DNA from: a bacterium
GTDB taxonomy: Bacteria; Patescibacteriota; UBA1384; JAMDBS01; DAOVQR01
Assembly (NCBI GenBank): GCA_030628575.1
Contig: DAOVQR010000001.1
Coordinates: 1-17,610, forward strand
Direction of reading: 5' to 3'
DNA length: 17,610 nucleotides
Shown here: positions 6,323 to 14,189 of the stretch, piece after piece
Layout: the number at the start of each line of letters is the position of its first letter
Position numbering within the stretch: position 1 is the first letter of the stretch
Position numbers and translations under genes: made by a program
The notes under the pieces: generated by a model
What the model saw: the letters and a program-made list of their open reading frames with translations, nothing else
What the model was told of the DNA's origin: nothing
Database searches by the model: none

Positions 6323-7695
6323 GTCCCGATCCTATGATTATTTACTTTATCTTGAGCTACATCAAGCATGGTTGGCGTAACTTTTTGTTTTTCTATAATA
6401 GGTATCTGTTCTTTTACTTGTCTTGGTTTTAAGATAATATCTTCAGCAATCACCTTTTGTTTTACTACAATCATTGGTTCACTTTTATATCTTTCATATC
6501 CTTGCTTTGATGCAGTCGTATAATAATCACCTTGATTAATCATAAATCTAAACCTTCCCTTGGCATTTGAAACTTTTGTGGAAACTAATTTATTATTAGT
6601 ATCATTGAATACTCTTATGATAGCCAAATTAACAGGTGTATGAGTCATAAATTCAAATATATTACCAAATGCCTTGCTTTTGCTGATTAATCCATAAATC
6701 TCCCAAATCCAAATAAGTGAGTAAAAGCTGATTATAATAATATCAATTGTCCGATGATATACAACCACAAATGCAATAGAAATTAATGTTCCGATAACTA
6801 AAAGCGGAATTCTGATTACAGCCAAAAAATCAGTGATTTTTGATAGAATATTAAGTCGATGCTCTAGTACTTTTTTATTTGAATCTAATGGAATATCAAC
6901 AATTATCGGCTGGTCTTTTTTAAGTTCTAAAATTTGACCATGATAATCTTTACTAACCGCTTTTGAGGGAAAAGCAAAATCTTTTTTAACAACCTGAATA
7001 TAATATTTACCCGGACCAACTAAAAATCCGAACCTGCCTTTATTGTCAGTTAATTCTGTCTTGAGAAGTTTATTAAATTCCTTTTCAAATAATCTAACTG
7101 CCACCAAGGAAATTCCCTGGCCTGTTTCAGAATCATATACTTTTCCCCATGGTTTTTTTCTCTTGCTAAATAATGGAATAAACCAAGCAATCATACTGGA
7201 TATTGGGGAAGCCATTGGTAAATTCATAATTATTGGTACTAATGTCGCCCAAACTACTAAGGATGCCACCACTGCAGCTATTGGTAACTTCATTGTCTGA
7301 GCTATTGGATTATCTGTTATTGATTTTAAAAAATCTATAATTTTATCAATGATGTTCCCAATTATTCCCACTTCTCCCTCTTTAGGTAAAGTTGTAGGAG
7401 TAGAAGTCGGTTTAATTGTAGGTTGAACTGTTGAAGTTGCTGTTGGACTAGGAGAAATAACAGGTGTTACTGATTGAACAGGCATAATATCAGAATTACC
7501 AATTGAATCTACGATTTGATAATTTTCACTTGACGAAAAACCGCCGCCATAATCTATTAAACCTTCTGTTTGATAATTAGAAGAACTGGCAGCAAAAACA
7601 ATAATCGGTAATAAATTGATAATTATAAATAATAGCACAAACAAAGTGAACTTTATCCATTCAAAACAATTAGAGGTTTGACTATTATTTAGCAC
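6319..7695 (-). CDS. Secreted or anchored protein with two carboxypeptidase-regulatory-like domains
   Basis: 458 aa. Residues about 13-36 form a signal or anchor helix ending in VFAASSS. A short stretch follows with two copies of the NYQ...(D/G) pattern (NYQTEGLIDYGGG, ENYQIVDSIG). Residues 72-104 are a Pro/Thr/Ser linker. A hydrophobic helix lies at about 135-160. Residues 183-240 (WGKVYDSETGQGISLVAVRL...) and 342-400 (PVNLAIIRVFNDTNNKLVST...) resemble carboxypeptidase-D regulatory Ig-like beta-sandwich domains. Between them are two more membrane helices at about 290-335. The start is GTG, chosen because AGGAGG lies 6 nt upstream and no ATG fits. The function is unknown; a cell-envelope role is inferred from topology. 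Confidence 0.85.
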   Translation of the reverse strand: MLNNSQTSNCFEWIKFTLFVLLFIIINLLPIIVFAASSSNYQTEGLIDYGGGFSSSENYQIVDSIGNSDIMPVQSVTPVISPSPTATSTVQPTIKPTSTPTTLPKEGEVGIIGNIIDKIIDFLKSITDNPIAQTMKLPIAAVVASLVVWATLVPIIMNLPMASPISSMIAWFIPLFSKRKKPWGKVYDSETGQGISLVAVRLFEKEFNKLLKTELTDNKGRFGFLVGPGKYYIQVVKKDFAFPSKAVSKDYHGQILELKKDQPIIVDIPLDSNKKVLEHRLNILSKITDFLAVIRIPLLVIGTLISIAFVVVYHRTIDIIIISFYSLIWIWEIYGLISKSKAFGNIFEFMTHTPVNLAIIRVFNDTNNKLVSTKVSNAKGRFRFMINQGDYYTTASKQGYERYKSEPMIVVKQKVIAEDIILKPRQVKEQIPIIEKQKVTPTMLDVAQDKVNNHRIGT

Positions 7696-7740
7696 TATTC
7701 CCCTCCTTTTATCACAACATTTTTACTTCTGTTTTTATCA

Positions 7741-7763
7741 TAAATAAAAAAAGACCTTTGGTC
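7741..7763 (-). terminator. Weak possible terminator after the small membrane-protein genes
   Basis: GACC-AAA-GGTC followed by seven T on the minus strand. The stem is only 4 bp. Position and T run fit a terminator; stem length argues against it. Confidence 0.3.
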
Positions 7764-7774
7764 AATATCAGATT

Positions 7775-7955
7775 TCAGATTAAAGTAAGAAGCTCGAAAT
7801 CATAAAACATAGATCATAGAACATAAATCATGGAGTATGAATTATGAAGTAGGAAGTATGAATTATGAATTTTACTTAAACCTTAAATCTTTAATCTTAA
7901 ATCTACATTCTACATTCTACATTCTGCATTCTGAATTCCACATTCTGCATTTATT
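7775..7955. repeat. Intergenic low-complexity repeat block
   Basis: Two kinds of tandem words: ATGAATTATGAAGTAGGAAGT-type (7830-7870) and a run of seven-base units CATTCTA / CATTCTG (7905-7950). The halves are partly complementary, so the block can fold into a hairpin like the other intergenic elements. No gene seen. Confidence 0.5.
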
Positions 7956-8176
7956 CAAATTCCAATTAAACTCATTTTACCTAAAATAATAAGTAATCCT
8001 ACCAACATACAGATCATACCTATTATTATCCACATATTATATGTCCCACCTAGCCCAAGGTATTTTTCTGCAATATCATTCTTACCAAATATTCTAACAA
8101 TTTTTTCTCGATAATAAATAGTTGCTATTCCAGCAACATTAAAAACTATAAACCAAATCAATCTATTAAAAAACAT
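7955..8176 (-). CDS. Small two-helix membrane protein
   Basis: 73 aa from the ATG at 8176, chosen over upstream starts because AGGAGG lies 7 nt before it. Hydrophobic helices at residues about 4-21 and 47-67 flank a charged stretch (YYREKIVRIFGKNDIAEKYLG) and the motif GGTYNMWIIIG. The start overlaps the end of the upstream gene by 19 nt, so the two are translationally coupled. I recognise no named family. The pairing suggests a partner or accessory of the YdjM-like protein. Confidence 0.75.
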   Translation of the reverse strand: MFFNRLIWFIVFNVAGIATIYYREKIVRIFGKNDIAEKYLGLGGTYNMWIIIGMICMLVGLLIILGKMSLIGI

Positions 8177-8622
8177 AAACAACCTCCTATGATCAAAACT
8201 TGAGTTATTACTCCCCAATACCAATATTTTGGTTTAATTTTATAATGCACAAAGGTATGAATTTTATGAATAAATCTACCGAATGATGTTTGCCTCATCC
8301 AACGTTTCCAAAACGGCACATTGTCAATTAAATCTACTAATACTGCAGAAAACGCTCCCAATACTATATATATATTATAATCCCATTTTGTCCAAACCCA
8401 AAATAATAATATTCCTGCAGTTGATACATCTGTAACTAGCAAAATGTAATCTTTTTTTTCAAGCTTAAAATTAGAGTCATAATTATGCCAAGTTCCCCAA
8501 TCAAAATGCGGAATGGCATCCAAAATAAAATGACTTAAAAAAGCCAGAATTATTATCAAAGAAACATTGTTGGTTGATGCTCCAATCGACGCACCAACTA
8601 AAGTATGAGGTGTTAATAACAT
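8158..8622 (-). CDS. YdjM-like integral membrane putative metal-dependent hydrolase
   Basis: 154 aa from the ATG at 8622 (MLLTPHTLVGASIGA), which matches how this family begins; a GTG at 8664 would add 14 residues, and neither start has a Shine-Dalgarno sequence. Several membrane helices alternate with polar motifs: PHTLVG, SHFILDAIPHFDWG, DLIDNVP and a His-rich FIHKIHTFVH stretch. The H...D...PHxD pattern is like that of YdjM/DUF457 membrane proteins, proposed to be metal-dependent hydrolases; the activity is not proven. It overlaps the next small membrane-protein gene. No promoter was found in the short gap after the defence-like operon, so read-through from that operon is possible. Confidence 0.75.
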   Translation of the reverse strand: MLLTPHTLVGASIGASTNNVSLIIILAFLSHFILDAIPHFDWGTWHNYDSNFKLEKKDYILLVTDVSTAGILLFWVWTKWDYNIYIVLGAFSAVLVDLIDNVPFWKRWMRQTSFGRFIHKIHTFVHYKIKPKYWYWGVITQVLIIGGCLCFLID

Positions 8623-8750
8623 AATAAAAAATTTCAGATTTCCAGTAAATGCAATTGCATTCACTCACAATTATATTTTTTTATAATTCAAGTTATTTCG
8701 CCCAATTTTTTTGCGGACGAGCTACAAAATCAAAAGGGTGGTGGGTGGAT

Positions 8751-9782
8751 TTAGAATGGAATGTCGGCAATGTCCACTTCTTCTTTTCTTGTATTTTGAT
8801 TTACTTCCTTTGCATTGTCAATTTTTAAAATACGCTTGGCTCGTTTCAAAACATGATCATAAGTCATTATCGTCAAATTATGATAACTTGAGTTTAAAAT
8901 ACGATATGCTTTTTTTTGGTCATCATTCCAATTACTTGAACAACCAAAAATCAAAATACAACGCGGTTTTATTGTTTTGACATTGCCGACTCTTTCCAAA
9001 AACTTAACACTGTTTGCTTCTCTTTCCACTTCGTAAATGTATTTTGTCGCTTGCATAATGGCTTTTGTCAAATCAGAGGACGGCACATAATTTCCGTGAT
9101 CTTGGCCATCGGTCCAAAATCTTAAACTGCCTTGCGGGCGTTTAATCTCAACAATATCAAGAAAACCGTCGTATGCCTGCATTAAATAATCAGTAATGTT
9201 TGCAGTGTCTATTTCTCGCTCGTCCAAAATCCTCACAAATTCGCTTCCCAATACCCAATCGTTGTGCTTAAACCATTCTTGCCATTTTTGCTCGACCAAA
9301 TCCTGGCCAAACATAATTTTAAATTCTTGAATCGCTTTTATGCGTGTCTGATTTTGTAATCCAGCAACAAGATCATCGGAAAGAATATTGTTTTTTGCAA
9401 TAAAGTCCAAAACTTCCTGCTTGTCGGGATTATCAAAAATTGCTTTTAAGTGTTCGATACTTTTTCGGTCAAATTTTTCATCAATAGGGATATACTTTTT
9501 AACTCCTTTCTTGAATGGTTCGTAGTTTTCTAATAAAAACTCAAGCAATTTTTGAAATTCTTCATTATCCAAAGTAAGTTCACTTTTTGGATTTTCAACT
9601 TCAAGGGTTTCTGGGGCAAAACCAGTTTTATTATATCTGCCAATTTTTAAACAAATATCCTCTTGTTGTGAATTTTCGTGCCGAATTTTCCAAAAAATTG
9701 CACGCGTAATAGTTTTTGCCTTCTCTTTGAGAAGCCCAACTAAATACTCAATACCTTTTTGTGTTGTTTTGATTGTTGCCAT
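8751..9782 (-). CDS. sduA: Shedu-type (DUF4263) nuclease
   Basis: 343 aa. The C-terminal half matches the Shedu/DUF4263 nuclease. WQEWFKHNDWVLGSEF (about 167-182) precedes the PD-(D/E)xK-like core: D198 in TDYLMQ, D205-x3-D209, and VEIKRP with E212 and K214, followed by AIMQATKYIYEVE (Q244, Y248). The N-terminal 150 residues form the family's variable domain, probably the sensor. Shedu is known as a single-protein anti-phage system that cuts DNA; homologues oligomerise. Here it is the last gene of a unit, 19 nt after the TSPPY methyltransferase, which raises the possibility that methylation protects the host or gates the nuclease. The ATG is the first in frame, with no strong Shine-Dalgarno sequence. 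The family call is by motif and the pairing with methyltransferases is inference. Confidence 0.88.
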   Translation of the reverse strand: MATIKTTQKGIEYLVGLLKEKAKTITRAIFWKIRHENSQQEDICLKIGRYNKTGFAPETLEVENPKSELTLDNEEFQKLLEFLLENYEPFKKGVKKYIPIDEKFDRKSIEHLKAIFDNPDKQEVLDFIAKNNILSDDLVAGLQNQTRIKAIQEFKIMFGQDLVEQKWQEWFKHNDWVLGSEFVRILDEREIDTANITDYLMQAYDGFLDIVEIKRPQGSLRFWTDGQDHGNYVPSSDLTKAIMQATKYIYEVEREANSVKFLERVGNVKTIKPRCILIFGCSSNWNDDQKKAYRILNSSYHNLTIMTYDHVLKRAKRILKIDNAKEVNQNTRKEEVDIADIPF

Positions 9783-9801
9783 AAAATTATTCCTTCCACA
9801 C

Positions 9802-10644
9802 TCAAGATTTCCTAAAATTCAAAATATACTGATGATGATGATTCATTTTGTAAGCATAAGGGTAGCCAAATGGATAAAGCGGTTTATTGTCTTGAACAAG
9901 CACAACCATACCTTCAAAACCAAACCCTATATCTTGCATAAGCCGTATAACATCACCACTTGCGTTTGTCTCTTTTTTGTTTACAGTAAAATCGCTGATT
10001 ATAATTGAGCAGTATTTTTTATCTCGCAATTTTTTATATACCCCTGCCATAACCGCTTTCAACAATTTCAGAAAATCTTTATACTGCGCTTGATTACCTA
10101 AATCTCGTTTATCGTCTGAGTAATATTCAACACCGAGACGTGCGCCATTTCGCACATCCTTATCTTTCATTTCTCTTAATCCTCCACCATTATGTCTCAA
10201 AATATTATGATACGGCGGCGAAGTCACGCAATAATCAAGCTTTCCCTTAATTTGAGATATTTTTTTGAGAGAATCACCACAAACAACTTGTTGATTCTTT
10301 TTCAACTTTAAATCTTGTAAACGCTTTCGACTCATTTGACAATATTTTTTACTTAAATCTATTCCGATTCCTTTTCTATTCTCTTGCGCACTTGCGAGTA
10401 AGGTTGTCCCTGAACCGCAAAACGGATCAAGCACTATCATATTCTTTTTAGTAAAAAATCTAATCAGTTTTTTAATATCATTGATTAAAAAAGGAGCCGG
10501 ATGTTGAAACGCAAACTTATCATCAACGCATTTCTCACTTACCCAAACGCTTTTGGTCAATAATAACCACTCTCTACCAGTTAAATCGTTAATAGTATTA
10601 CGTTTGTCGTATTTTGCTTTTTTTTGGGGCTTCTTTTTTATCAT
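9802..10644 (-). CDS. DNA methyltransferase, TSPPY type (probable N4-cytosine)
   Basis: 280 aa. Motif X-like HPAPFLINDIKKLIRFFT (48-65) leads directly into AdoMet motif I VLDPFCGSGTT (71-81). GIDLS (94-98) is the acidic motif II, and catalytic motif IV is TSPPY (141-145). SPPY is typical of N4-cytosine enzymes, although some N6-adenine enzymes have it too. Motif I comes before IV, and the region after IV (about 150-210) would hold target recognition. It begins 4 nt after the stop of the 820-aa methyltransferase and ends 19 nt before the Shedu gene, so all three are probably made together. Key residues are intact. The target sequence cannot be predicted. Confidence 0.9.
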   Translation of the reverse strand: MIKKKPQKKAKYDKRNTINDLTGREWLLLTKSVWVSEKCVDDKFAFQHPAPFLINDIKKLIRFFTKKNMIVLDPFCGSGTTLLASAQENRKGIGIDLSKKYCQMSRKRLQDLKLKKNQQVVCGDSLKKISQIKGKLDYCVTSPPYHNILRHNGGGLREMKDKDVRNGARLGVEYYSDDKRDLGNQAQYKDFLKLLKAVMAGVYKKLRDKKYCSIIISDFTVNKKETNASGDVIRLMQDIGFGFEGMVVLVQDNKPLYPFGYPYAYKMNHHHQYILNFRKS

Positions 10645-10648
10645 AAAT

Positions 10649-13111
10649 TTACCTCAAGTTAGACAAATCTTTATGTTTAAGTGTTTTATCACTTTTATGC
10701 AAATTATAAAAATCTTTCAGTGCATCATAATGGATAGTTTGCCATTTATATTTATTATAACCTTCTTGAAACATAGGCTCATTCATTTTTCTCTCAAGCA
10801 TTTTTTGTCTTTCTTCTGGAATAACGATAAATCTTTTTGCATCGTATTCCTCTGGAATATGGGAAGCTCTTTCTATTGCAGATGTAATGCTTGTACTATT
10901 TTCAACTTCAAAAACATATTTAATAGAAGAATCGTCATACCAAAGAACATCTATCATTGCGATTCTGCGAAGTTCATCACCAGAAAATCCGGAAAGTTTT
11001 AGATTCGGCACAGTACAATATTTTGAAAGTTTTTCATTTCTAAAAGTATCGCCCTGCTCTTTACTTCCAACCCAAATTTTATAGCCCGCCTTTTTTCCGA
11101 TCTCGGACAAGTAACAAATCATTTCGCTGTGTTCTGAATCTCTATAATTTACTTCTGGTCTATACCGCCAGCGACCGTCACCAGTCGTTGTCGCATATTC
11201 CTTCAATACCTCTATAACACCCTTTGTGTCGGGCGTTAGTCCGTTTGGAAAAGTAATAAATAATTTCTGTAAAATTTCATCAAAAGTAACTTTGATATTC
11301 CCACGCAACATATCAAGCACCACCCTTTCAATCCTATCTGATAAAGGTACTCGTTTGAAAAGCATATCCTCTGGATTTTTTAACCACCATTTAGGCCCAA
11401 GTTTCCCCTCCTTATTCTCAATAAGAACAAATACCTTTTCGATGTTTTCTTTAAGAATATTTACAATGTCGTCGTGGCTACCCTCAAAAAATCTTCCTGT
11501 TGAAAATAACTCTGTATAAATTCCATTCAAAATAAAAGTCATTTCTGTTGGTTCACCCCTTAATGCAATAATATCTTTAGCAGCTTTAACAACAATTCTT
11601 TCATATTCTTCTTTGCCCATTTTTTGATGATCAGACACACCCGCTTTTTCAGGTTTCTTAAATCGCAAATAATAATCGCTTATTGCGCTACCGTAAGGCA
11701 TGGCAACTCCTGCCTCCGAAGCTCGTTTGTTTGGCTGATATAAAATCTTTTCAAAAACAAAACCTGAATACGCCCCAGCTTTAATAACGGAGTTCCAAAC
11801 ATTAATTTCTCTGTTGTGAAAAGTCAAAGTTAAATAGTGCCCGGGCTTTAAAACCTTATAAATTTCGCGTAATGCTTTAGTGAGAAGATTGTGGTATCGC
11901 TCAAAGTCCTTTTTGTGTTCAATGGTTATCTCATCTTCATAAGAAATTTCAAATTTTTTGTTACTGTGCTTTAGCCAGATTGCCCAAAGACTGCTCAAAC
12001 TAAAGTATTGGATTAGTCCGCCATAGGGCGGATCTGTTATAACATAATCAATGCTATTTTCAGGAATTCTCTTTGATAAGTCCAAAGCATCAATCGTTAA
12101 AATAAGTAAATTTTTATCTTTCTTGTCATCGGTTAATTCTTGAAAGTCTTTTGCTATATTCACCTTATTCGCAAGCAATTTTTCAGATGATTTCTTCGCT
12201 TTTATAAGACCTTGTCTATCCTCAACCGCTCTTTGAAACAAAATGACTGGATTTTGTTCCATATGCCTTTTTGGCAGAATAAATGCCGGTCTTCCCCAAC
12301 TTCCAGAATCGGGTCTTTTGCTTTTTGTTCTTCTTGCCGAAACCATAATTGAGGCAAGGTGAATCATTGAAATAAAGGCAAATTTCAAAAAGTCTTTTAT
12401 TTCTTCATCGTCAACATCTTCAATTTCTTTATACAAAAAAGAAATTAAGTAAAGCGTTCTTTCTGTCCAAAGTTTATAATATTGATTTCCAATTCCCTTG
12501 CGTACAGATTTGAAAAAATTTGTTTTTGGAAATTCATCTTCCGGATACCAATAGAGAATTTTTAAGTTTTCTGATTTTTTGATAATTTGTTTATCAAAAT
12601 CATCTGGCTCTTTACCTTGATTACTTTTAGTGCAAGAACATTTGTATCTTATAAGTATCGGGTTTCTGCCGTCCCAATGAACACCGATAACTCTGGCTTC
12701 GTTTTCGCATTTTTTGCATTTCGTAACAAAAACGCCAATCTCTTTTTCTTTCTTTATTAATTTTTCCAGTATTTTTGTATAGTGTTTTCCAAACTTTGAA
12801 TAATCGAGCGGTTTAGCAACCATCTTAATCATAAAAGTAGAAATGGGGTTGAGATCTATCGCAACAGCTTTTCTATTTATTTGTATTGCTTCCAACGGGG
12901 CAATACCGCTTCCTGCAAAAGCGTCTAGCACAATTTCATTTTCTTTTGTGTAATTCTCTATGTATTTGCGAAAAATATTGTGCGGTTTTTTGCCCCAATA
13001 TTTTAACGCTTTATACATCATCGGACGCGTACATTCAACTAAAGCATAATTGATATGCTTCATATTCTGGAAGGGATTAGTTATTGAAATTTTATTTTCT
13101 TTTTTTGACAT
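10649..13111 (-). CDS. Zn-ribbon DNA methyltransferase (COG1743-like) with nuclease-like C-terminal domain
   Basis: 820 aa. Residues 25-60 (ECTRPMMYKALKYWGKKPHN...) resemble the start of COG1743 adenine-specific methylases, followed by motif I VLDAFAGSGIAPLEA (61-75) and acidic AIDLNP (84-89). A Cys cluster, C132-x2-C135 with C158-x-C160, suggests a Zn ribbon inserted in the catalytic fold. Motif IV is DPPYGG (360-365), giving a probable N6-adenine (or N4-cytosine) methylase. After about residue 490 the protein continues with a separate C-terminal part. Residues 655-790 carry E663, IDVLW (D721) and FEVENS (E735-x-E737), arranged like a PD-(D/E)xK nuclease but with Glu where Lys is expected. 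The gene starts 4 nt after the RadC-like ORF and runs into the second methyltransferase gene. The C-terminal reading is inference. Confidence 0.88.
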   Translation of the reverse strand: MSKKENKISITNPFQNMKHINYALVECTRPMMYKALKYWGKKPHNIFRKYIENYTKENEIVLDAFAGSGIAPLEAIQINRKAVAIDLNPISTFMIKMVAKPLDYSKFGKHYTKILEKLIKKEKEIGVFVTKCKKCENEARVIGVHWDGRNPILIRYKCSCTKSNQGKEPDDFDKQIIKKSENLKILYWYPEDEFPKTNFFKSVRKGIGNQYYKLWTERTLYLISFLYKEIEDVDDEEIKDFLKFAFISMIHLASIMVSARRTKSKRPDSGSWGRPAFILPKRHMEQNPVILFQRAVEDRQGLIKAKKSSEKLLANKVNIAKDFQELTDDKKDKNLLILTIDALDLSKRIPENSIDYVITDPPYGGLIQYFSLSSLWAIWLKHSNKKFEISYEDEITIEHKKDFERYHNLLTKALREIYKVLKPGHYLTLTFHNREINVWNSVIKAGAYSGFVFEKILYQPNKRASEAGVAMPYGSAISDYYLRFKKPEKAGVSDHQKMGKEEYERIVVKAAKDIIALRGEPTEMTFILNGIYTELFSTGRFFEGSHDDIVNILKENIEKVFVLIENKEGKLGPKWWLKNPEDMLFKRVPLSDRIERVVLDMLRGNIKVTFDEILQKLFITFPNGLTPDTKGVIEVLKEYATTTGDGRWRYRPEVNYRDSEHSEMICYLSEIGKKAGYKIWVGSKEQGDTFRNEKLSKYCTVPNLKLSGFSGDELRRIAMIDVLWYDDSSIKYVFEVENSTSITSAIERASHIPEEYDAKRFIVIPEERQKMLERKMNEPMFQEGYNKYKWQTIHYDALKDFYNLHKSDKTLKHKDLSNLR

Positions 13112-13115
13112 AATT

Positions 13116-13406
13116 TTATGTAAAATAAATCCGTTTTGCTATTTCAAATGCTGTAGCAATTCTGATAATTTTTGCTTCTTTTATCCCTTTAATTTTCATA
13201 AACTCGTCTAAACGACGACCAGCTAACCCCTTCAGATTTTTATATTCATTCAGTAAATCATCAGCCATTTCCAGGGCAGACTTTCCTTTTAAGCCATGTC
13301 CGATTAAAATCGCCAAAAGCTCTTTATCGGACAATGACTCCGGTCCAAATTTTAGCAACTTTTCCCTAGGCCTTTGTTCTTTTGGTAAATCTTTTATTTT
13401 TGGCAT
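13116..13406 (-). CDS. RadC N-terminal (HhH) domain protein, lacking the JAB domain
   Basis: 96 aa from the ATG at 13406. MPKIKDLPKEQRPREKLLKFG is the usual beginning of RadC (UPF0758) proteins, followed by SDKELLAILIGHGLKGKSA and a helix-hairpin-helix-like KIKGIKEAKIIRIATAFEIAKR. Normal RadC continues with a JAB1/MPN metalloprotease-like domain of about 120 residues, which is absent: the frame stops here and the next gene begins 4 nt later. An upstream in-frame ATG at 13496 would add 30 residues unlike RadC. The stand-alone HhH domain could bind DNA for the methyltransferases encoded next. It may equally be the remains of a RadC gene truncated when the module inserted. Confidence 0.82.
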   Translation of the reverse strand: MPKIKDLPKEQRPREKLLKFGPESLSDKELLAILIGHGLKGKSALEMADDLLNEYKNLKGLAGRRLDEFMKIKGIKEAKIIRIATAFEIAKRIYFT

Positions 13407-13481
13407 AATTTTATTTTTTATTAAATCCTCAATTAAAACTCTGAGTACTTTAGTTAATTCAACACAAAGGATTTTAATAAC

Positions 13482-13507
13482 ATTCATCAAATTCATTCAT
13501 CAAATTC
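13482..13507. repeat. 13-bp direct repeat in the RadC-methyltransferase leader
   Basis: ATTCATCAAATTC occurs twice head to tail, about 30-50 nt downstream of the predicted transcription start. It may be a tandem operator or a chance duplication. Confidence 0.5.
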
Positions 13508-13541
13508 ATTCTGGTGGTATATTGTAAATGAAGTTAGAACT

Positions 13542-13570
13542 ATTATACAAAATTATAAAGGATATATCAA
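13542..13570 (-). promoter_or_regulatory. Promoter of the RadC/methyltransferase/Shedu operon
   Basis: On the minus strand TTGATA (13565-13570), 17-bp spacer, TATAAT (13542-13547). Transcription would begin near 13535 and run through four closely spaced genes. Confidence 0.7.
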
Positions 13571-13587
13571 CATTCCAAAATGAATCA

Positions 13588-13609
13588 CCCTGTGGCAGAG
13601 ACCACAGGG
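13588..13609. other. Perfect GC-rich 8-bp hairpin upstream of the defence-like operon
   Basis: CCCTGTGG-(6 nt)-CCACAGGG, striking in AT-rich surroundings. It lacks a T run on either strand, so it is not a classical terminator. It sits 18 nt upstream of the -35 box. Confidence 0.5.
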
Positions 13610-13713
13610 AATAACAAGTTTAACATAGTCTATATCCTTACTATAGGCCAACATTAGACTAAATAAAAATCATGAATTGAATTGATTGTGTTTGAATCGT
13701 AAAATATCACTAA

Positions 13714-13739
13714 ACAAAAAACACCTTAAATCAGATGTT
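13714..13739 (-). terminator. Probable terminator of the GIY-YIG gene
   Basis: AACATC/GGTGTT stem (one U.G pair) with the stop codon in its loop, followed by a T run on the minus strand. Confidence 0.5.
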
Positions 13740-13962
13740 TATTCCTAAAAGCTTTGCCCGATGAAGATTTAAGATATTTTTCAAATTTTAATGCTAACTG
13801 TTTATTTTTAAAAGCAGTATACCAAACCAAATATACCGGTCTAAACTTTGATGTATATAAAACTGCTCCCGTTTGATGTTTATCTAATCTTAATTTTATA
13901 TTTTTGGTCGAACCAGTATAATAATCGTCATTCGATAATTGTAATAAATAAGTAAAATACAT
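13726..13962 (-). CDS. GIY-YIG domain protein, UvrC/UPF0213-like
   Basis: 78 aa from the ATG at 13962 (MYFTYLLQLSNDDYYTGSTKN), preferred over the ATG at 13971 because the family starts this way; neither has a clear Shine-Dalgarno sequence. YFTYLL stands in for GIY and YYTGST for YIG. The Arg in LRLDKH, the K/Y-rich middle and E64 (numbered from 13971) in FEKYLKSSSGKAFRNK fit the single-domain GIY-YIG nuclease fold (UPF0213/YhbQ-like). Such small proteins are common in Patescibacteria; their job is mostly unknown, with DNA cutting or repair the best guess. It lies between tRNA-Ala and the defence-like operon, with a probable terminator of its own. Confidence 0.88.
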   Translation of the reverse strand: MYFTYLLQLSNDDYYTGSTKNIKLRLDKHQTGAVLYTSKFRPVYLVWYTAFKNKQLALKFEKYLKSSSGKAFRNKHLI

Positions 13963-13981
13963 ATTTATCATGACTCTAAAT

Positions 13982-14100
13982 GTCCAACTTCGCTAATAAG
14001 CTACGCTGGACAAACTTCTTAATATCTTAAGTGGCTCGCCAAGCAAAGTTTTAATTTATAATGGTTTGGTTCGCCAAGCGAAGCCACAATTTATTGTGGC
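13982..14100. repeat. Cluster of small hairpins between GIY-YIG and tRNA-Ala
   Basis: Repeated CGCCAAGC(G/A)AAG words and inverted arms: GTCCA/TGGAC (13982-14011), GTGGC (14031-14035) with GCCAC (14083-14087), and GCCACAAT-TT-ATTGTGGC (14083-14100). The GC-rich mini-hairpins resemble those bounding the 23S insertions. Confidence 0.5.
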
Positions 14101-14106
14101 GAAGTT

Positions 14107-14182
14107 TGGTGGACCCGACAGGACTCGAACCTGCCACCTCCTCCGTGCAAGGGAGGCGCTCTACCAGATGAGCTACGGGCCC
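14107..14182 (-). tRNA. tRNA-Ala (TGC)
   Basis: 76 nt including an encoded CCA. The acceptor GGGCCCG pairs with CGGGTCC and shows the G3-U70 wobble, the identity mark for alanyl-tRNA synthetase. Anticodon stem CCTCC/GGAGG, loop CTTGCAC, anticodon TGC. The T arm GGCAGGTTCGAGTCCTGTC is canonical. With tRNA-Ile it forms the pair usually found in the 16S-23S spacer, but here 23S lies about 8 kb downstream. Confidence 0.98.
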
Positions 14183-14189
14183 TCTTCAT

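Noticed and set aside
7900..7955. CATTCTA/CATTCTG repeats as a CRISPR-like array
   Set aside because: The units are about 7 bp with no spacers and no cas genes nearby.
10553..11519. Plus-strand frames opposite the methyltransferase genes
   Set aside because: They are antisense shadows with no family resemblance and no ribosome binding sites, overlapping well-supported minus-strand genes.
14107..14182. tRNA-Ala as attachment site of an integrated island carrying the defence genes
   Set aside because: I found no second copy of the tRNA 3' end between 6100 and 14100 and no integrase gene.
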